7,712 nt of DNA, from assembly GCA_026706325.1 (NCBI GenBank), contig JAPOYZ010000216.1, positions 1-7,712 of the forward strand, given 5' to 3'. A program made the translations under genes and the position numbers. The notes under the pieces were generated by a model. The model was not told where the DNA came from. It was given only the letters and a program-made list of their open reading frames with translations, and made no database searches. Shown piece by piece: positions 4,017 to 7,712 of this stretch. This DNA comes from Candidatus Aminicenantota bacterium (lineage in GTDB: Bacteria; Acidobacteriota; UBA6911; RPQK01; JAJDTT01). Numbering within the stretch: the stretch's first letter is position 1; every line of letters begins with the position of its first letter.

Positions 4017-6584
4017 TCATTCCCGGGTAAAAAACTCGTCTACGTTGAGCAGCACGCTGGCCGCCATGTACCAGACCGCCTGCTCCTGGCCCTTCTTTCC
4101 GTCCGGCATGGCGAGGCTCAGAATCTCCTCCGTCTCCTCCGGATCGGCGCGAAACTCCTGCCGCTGCGTGGTCAACAGACGCTCCAGCCGGGCTTTCTCC
4201 TGGGGCCGGGGCGGGCGAGTCAGACAGATTCTGAAGAGATGATCGAGCCGTTCCGAGTCCGTGCCATCCGGGAGGTCTCTGAGTACCCGGTAGGCCAGAC
4301 CTTGGGCGAACTCGTGAAATCCTTCGTCGTTCAGAAGCGTCAGGGCCTGCAACGGTGTCGTCGACCGGTTGCGGCGGATGACGGTCAACATGGCGTCCGG
4401 GCTGTCGAAGACCGCCAGAGCCGGGTGGGGACTGAGGCGCCAGTAGTGGGTATACAGTCCCCGCCGGTATCGATCCTGCCCCTGGCTTTCCGGCCATCGC
4501 TCATGGCTCCCGTCGGGTCTGGCGCCATTCTTGATGATGACCCAAGGGGGTTGCGGCGGGTATACGCTCGGCCCGCCGATCTTCGGCGCCAGGAGGCCGC
4601 TCGCCGACAACGCCAGGTCGCGGATCACTTCCGACTCGACGCGCAGCCGGTTCTGCCGTGCCAGCAGGCGGTTGCGGGGGTCCTCCTGCCTGAGACCGGG
4701 GCGATGCCGGGATGACTGCCGATAGGTGGCCGAGGTGGCGATGAGGCGATGGATGGCCTTCAGGCTCCAGTCCTGGGCCACGAACTCCGAGGCCAGCCAG
4801 TCCAGGAGCCGGGCGTGGGAGGGAGGGGTGCCCTGGGTTCCGAAATCGTTGCTGGTCTCGACGATCCCAGTGCCGAAGTACCGCTGCCAGATCCGGTTGA
4901 CCGTGACCCTCGGCGTCAGGGGATTCTTCTCGTCCACCAGCCAGTGGCCCAGGTCCAAGCGAGTGTATTTCTCACGTTCCGGCAACGGTGGCAGCACGGC
5001 CAGGGTTCCGGGCCAGACCTGAATCCCCTTCTGCAGAAAATCGCCTCCCAGCAGTACGTGGGTGGGCCGGGGTTCGGGCAACTCCCGCATGACCAACGTG
5101 CTGGGAATCTCGGGTTTCAGCTTCCCGACGGCGTCCAAAGCCTTCGTTCTTTCCTGATGTCCCACATCCTGCCGGAAATAGGCGCGCCGCGTGTACCTCT
5201 GCTGCTCCGGATGGCGCTCGGCGATGGGAATCTTCAAAGCGGCCAGATGGCCCGGGGTCAGCTTGGCCCGGGCTTCTTCGTCCAGGTTGGCCTCCCACTC
5301 CTCCTGTTTGGAAACCAACAGTTCCTCGTACTTCTCGTTTTCCTCCCGCATCGCCTTGAGCTGGGCCTTGATGGCCTCCCGCCTCGCAAATTGTTCGGGG
5401 GTGCCGAACTCCAGGATCGGCTCGTAGGCGCGTCCGCGCCCGGCCTTGTTCTTGTACTCGCCGCTCAGTTCGTCGATGTTGTTGAAGAAGGAGAAGAACC
5501 GGTAGAACTCCCGTTGGGAGACGGGGTCGTACTTGTGGTCGTGGCAGCGGGCGCAGCCCAAGGTCAGACCCAGGAAGACGACGCCCGTGGTATGCACCCG
5601 GTCGACCACCGCCTCGACGCGGTACTGCTCGAAGTCGATGCCCCCCTCCAGATTCAACTGGGTGTTGCGGTGAAACCCCGTGGCAATGACCTGGTCCTGA
5701 GTGGGCTCGGGCATCAGGTCTCCGGCGATCTGCTCGATCACGAACTCGTCGTAGGGAAGATCGCGGTTCAACGCCTCGATCACCCAGTCCCGGTATTTCC
5801 AGATCTTGCGGGGCAGGTCGTTGTTGTAGCCGTCCGAGTCGGCGTAGCGGGCCAGATCGAGCCAATGGCGTCCCCACCGCTCTCCGTAGTGCGGCGACCC
5901 CAGCAGTCGCTCGACGAGCCGTTCATAGGCGTCCGAGCGCGTATCTTCCAGAAATGCGTCCACTTCCTCGGGGCGGGGCAACAGTCCGACCAAGTCCAGA
6001 TAGGCCCGGCGGATCAGGGTGGTCTTCTCCGCTTCCGGCGATGGTTTCAACCCTTGTTGATCGAGGCGGGCGAGGATGAAGCGGTCGATGGGATTGCGCA
6101 CCCAGCCGGGGTCGGACACCGGCGGTTCCGCGGGACGCCGGATGGGCTGGAACGCCCAGTGTTGCGACGGGTCCTCCATGGCCTTGGCCCGGTCCGGAGC
6201 CGGGTCGGGCCAGGGAAGTCCCATCCGGATCCAACGGACCAGCGCCGAGACCTCCTGATCGGCCAGCGGTTCCCCTGGGGGCATCTTCAAATCGCCTTGC
6301 CGTTGGATGGCGTGGACGAGAAGGCTCTCTCCGGGCAGGCCCTCGGCCACGGCTTCTCCCCGGTTTCCACCCTTGAGGATCCCTTCCCGGCTGTCGGTGG
6401 AGAGGCCGCTGGTGGGCAGCTTGTCGTTGTGACAGCCGGAACACTTGTTCCGCAGGACCGGACGGATCCGGTTTTCGAAGAATTGGATCTCGTCCGCGGA
6501 AAACCGCGCCGTCTCCGCCGCGGCGAGCAGGTGGAAACAACTGCAAGCGGTGAGGATCAAGACTGTTAGGGAAAGGCGGACCAT
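4017..6584 (-). CDS. PSD1-type protein: Planctomycete cytochrome c + DUF1549 + DUF1553
   Basis: The 855-aa product is exported, with a Sec leader in residues 1 to about 23. LTAC (11-14) fits a lipobox, but the hydrophobic stretch before it is short, so cleavage after the Ala run is equally likely. Domains in order: a cytochrome-c-like domain (about 30-120) with C48-S-G-C51-H52 and a likely distal ligand M101 in LKMPPG; DUF1549 (about 150-365), opening at HWAFQPIRRP and NPIDRFI and ending in C344-A-R-C347-H348-DHKYDP; a charged, probably coiled-coil linker (about 398-440); and DUF1553 (about 535-800), opening near NPLTPRVTVNRIWQRYFG. The first CxxCH should bind heme c covalently. The second is a conserved signature of DUF1549, and its heme binding is unproven. 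No LamG or concanavalin domain is inserted, unlike some longer relatives. The gene is complete and lies directly upstream of its usual DUF1501 partner. A periplasmic redox or polysaccharide-related role is often suggested but not shown. Confidence 0.93.
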   Translation of the reverse strand: MVRLSLTVLILTACSCFHLLAAAETARFSADEIQFFENRIRPVLRNKCSGCHNDKLPTSGLSTDSREGILKGGNRGEAVAEGLPGESLLVHAIQRQGDLKMPPGEPLADQEVSALVRWIRMGLPWPDPAPDRAKAMEDPSQHWAFQPIRRPAEPPVSDPGWVRNPIDRFILARLDQQGLKPSPEAEKTTLIRRAYLDLVGLLPRPEEVDAFLEDTRSDAYERLVERLLGSPHYGERWGRHWLDLARYADSDGYNNDLPRKIWKYRDWVIEALNRDLPYDEFVIEQIAGDLMPEPTQDQVIATGFHRNTQLNLEGGIDFEQYRVEAVVDRVHTTGVVFLGLTLGCARCHDHKYDPVSQREFYRFFSFFNNIDELSGEYKNKAGRGRAYEPILEFGTPEQFARREAIKAQLKAMREENEKYEELLVSKQEEWEANLDEEARAKLTPGHLAALKIPIAERHPEQQRYTRRAYFRQDVGHQERTKALDAVGKLKPEIPSTLVMRELPEPRPTHVLLGGDFLQKGIQVWPGTLAVLPPLPEREKYTRLDLGHWLVDEKNPLTPRVTVNRIWQRYFGTGIVETSNDFGTQGTPPSHARLLDWLASEFVAQDWSLKAIHRLIATSATYRQSSRHRPGLRQEDPRNRLLARQNRLRVESEVIRDLALSASGLLAPKIGGPSVYPPQPPWVIIKNGARPDGSHERWPESQGQDRYRRGLYTHYWRLSPHPALAVFDSPDAMLTVIRRNRSTTPLQALTLLNDEGFHEFAQGLAYRVLRDLPDGTDSERLDHLFRICLTRPPRPQEKARLERLLTTQRQEFRADPEETEEILSLAMPDGKKGQEQAVWYMAASVLLNVDEFFTRE

Positions 6585-6602
6585 GGGTCTAGCCTACCAC
6601 TG

Positions 6603-6628
6603 TTCCATCACCGCATTCCATCACTGCA
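6603..6628. repeat. Two tandem 13-bp repeats upstream of the PSD1 gene
   Basis: ttccatcaccgca (6603-6615) is followed directly by ttccatcactgca (6616-6628), with one mismatch. The pair lies 19-44 bp before the PSD1 start codon, in the 113-bp gap after the hydrolase gene. The position suits a tandem regulator site or a 5'-leader element. No clear -35/-10 pair and only a weak Shine-Dalgarno (GGTAGG about 8 nt before the ATG) were seen in this gap. The function is inferred from position only. Confidence 0.5.
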
Positions 6629-6697
6629 GGGATGGGCCTCCCACCGGGAGCCAAACTGTGCCGACTCGATGGAATCGGGGGTGGCGTTCCACGAATC

Positions 6698-7712
6698 TCA
6701 TCTTTCGTAACCCGCGAAGTCAATCGGTGTCTCGACCAGCCACTTGTGAAGGAACTGCTGCCAGGCCGGATCGATGTGGGGTCCGTTGGCCGCGTGCCCG
6801 TCCGGCGTAGGCACGTACTCGTATCGTTCCCCGACGCCGAGATATTCGTAGACTTCCGCCGCCCGGTTGCAGTAGCCCTCGTTGTGCAGGTCGGCCATTC
6901 GTCCGCCGATGAGCATGAAGGCCCGGGGCGCGCACATGGCCATCAATTCGTGATGGTTCCGCTCGAGTCCGGGACGGCTCACGTCGGGATTCAGCAGGCT
7001 CAGGACGGTGCCACGCAGGCCGTGGATCGGGTAATCGTGCGTATCGATGCCGGGGAACCGTTTCAGCCAGTCCAGGTACCAGTGTTTGAACCAGTTGGTC
7101 CGGCCGTTGAGGGCGACTCCCGGATCGAAAGAGACCGTCGCCTTGATCTCGGGGACGAGGGCGGCGGCGTAAATGGCCGCCTTGGCGCTCAGGGAGAATC
7201 CCATGAACCCGATCCGGTCCGCGTCCACCTCCGGCAGGGAGCTCAGGTATTCCACCTCCCGAGAGACGTCGTGGACCATTTTGCCCATGGGCAGCCAGTG
7301 TCCGAAGCGGAAATAGAGTGTCTCGTGCACCCCGTTGCGAAAGCTCCGGCCCTCCCGGTACTTCTTGATGAAGGATTGGCTGGTCAGGACCACGAAGCCG
7401 CGCCGCGCCAGATAAGCGCCCCACCACTGCTCCGGGGCATCGTAGTCGGAGCTGGTGGCCGCCCAGGCGATGACGGCCGGAAACGGGCCGGCTCCCTGGT
7501 CCGTGGGCATCAGCAAGAGGTGGTCCTGGTAGAAATCAACCTCCATGGGCAGTCCCAGGTGGACCCGGGTGTACCCCTCCCGCTCCTGGCGGCTGTAGAC
7601 TTTCACCTTCGTGATGTCCCCGAACCAGCGGCGGTCCTCCGGCGCGGGACTCAGCTTGCCCAGAATCCGGGTCCAGAGCTCGACCAGCTCGGGTCTCCGG
7701 CGCGCATACCAA
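6698..7712 (-). CDS. Alpha/beta hydrolase, dienelactone hydrolase/acetyl xylan esterase-like (5' end cut)
   Basis: The frame is open to the window edge, giving 337 visible residues. The 35 codons before the GTG at 7606 read YARRRPELVELWTRILGKL and onward, typical of the family's N-terminal helix, so that GTG is not the start and the true start lies outside the window. Numbering from the GTG, PFPAVIAWAA (41-50) is a core strand, the WWGAYLARRGFVVLT segment (61-75) follows, and the nucleophile elbow is G136-F-S138-L-S140. Likely partners are an Asp in the MADLHNE loop (D239) and H271 in TPDGHAANGPH. Relatives usually have G-x-S-x-G at the elbow; the last Gly is Ser here. No leader can be judged because the N-terminus is missing. 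Relatives act on carbohydrate esters or remain uncharacterised, so the substrate is unknown. The gene lies 113 bp upstream of the PSD1 gene on the same strand, possibly in the same operon. Confidence 0.82.
   Translation of the reverse strand, partial: WYARRRPELVELWTRILGKLSPAPEDRRWFGDITKVKVYSRQEREGYTRVHLGLPMEVDFYQDHLLLMPTDQGAGPFPAVIAWAATSSDYDAPEQWWGAYLARRGFVVLTSQSFIKKYREGRSFRNGVHETLYFRFGHWLPMGKMVHDVSREVEYLSSLPEVDADRIGFMGFSLSAKAAIYAAALVPEIKATVSFDPGVALNGRTNWFKHWYLDWLKRFPGIDTHDYPIHGLRGTVLSLLNPDVSRPGLERNHHELMAMCAPRAFMLIGGRMADLHNEGYCNRAAEVYEYLGVGERYEYVPTPDGHAANGPHIDPAWQQFLHKWLVETPIDFAGYER

Noticed and set aside
4749..6569. A 606-codon plus-strand open frame antisense to the PSD1 gene
   Set aside because: The minus-strand frame has clear domains and motifs. 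The plus frame is a product of GC-rich codon bias, rich in Gly, Leu, Val and Gln with no recognisable domain.
6638..6650. Hairpin ctccc-acc-gggag after the edge hydrolase gene
   Set aside because: The stem is only 5 bp and no T-tract follows on the minus strand, so it is not a supported terminator.

Overview
The window looks like a GC-rich bacterial chromosome segment. It probably comes from the Planctomycetota, Verrucomicrobiota or Acidobacteriota, because the two largest genes are a neighbouring pair of a Planctomycete-type cytochrome c/DUF1549/DUF1553 protein (PSD1 type) and a DUF1501 protein, which are expanded in those phyla. The phylum is inferred from gene content only. No rRNA, tRNA or CRISPR array was seen.

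The right-hand 6.2 kb (about 1494-7712) is a run of four genes, all on the minus strand and transcribed from right to left. In order they are: a dienelactone hydrolase/acetyl-xylan-esterase-like alpha/beta hydrolase, cut by the window edge (6698-7712); after a 113-bp gap, the 855-aa PSD1 protein (4017-6584); 28 bp further on, the 482-aa DUF1501 protein (2540-3988); and, overlapping its stop codon by a TTGA junction, a 349-aa class A beta-lactamase-like serine hydrolase (1494-2543). The last three are so closely packed that they probably form one transcript. PSD1 and the serine hydrolase have Sec-type leaders and DUF1501 has a twin-arginine-like N-terminus, so the group looks like an envelope or extracytoplasmic module. 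Its substrate cannot be read from the sequence.

A separate small minus-strand gene follows (961-1386). It encodes a 141-aa protein with a signal peptide and a C-terminal membrane anchor, resembling the PA2779/DUF6627 family. It has its own strong ribosome binding site and a promoter-like -10 box inside a near-palindrome. A hairpin lies just beyond its stop codon.

The left end (1-960) is a decayed accessory zone. It holds a remnant of a tyrosine recombinase (integrase) that has lost its catalytic C-terminus (230-616), a short tandem repeat and one copy of a 23-bp direct repeat (656-678). The second copy (1452-1474) lies on the far side of the PA2779-like gene, so the two copies bracket that gene. 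The rest of 1-229 and 617-960 holds no gene I can recognise.
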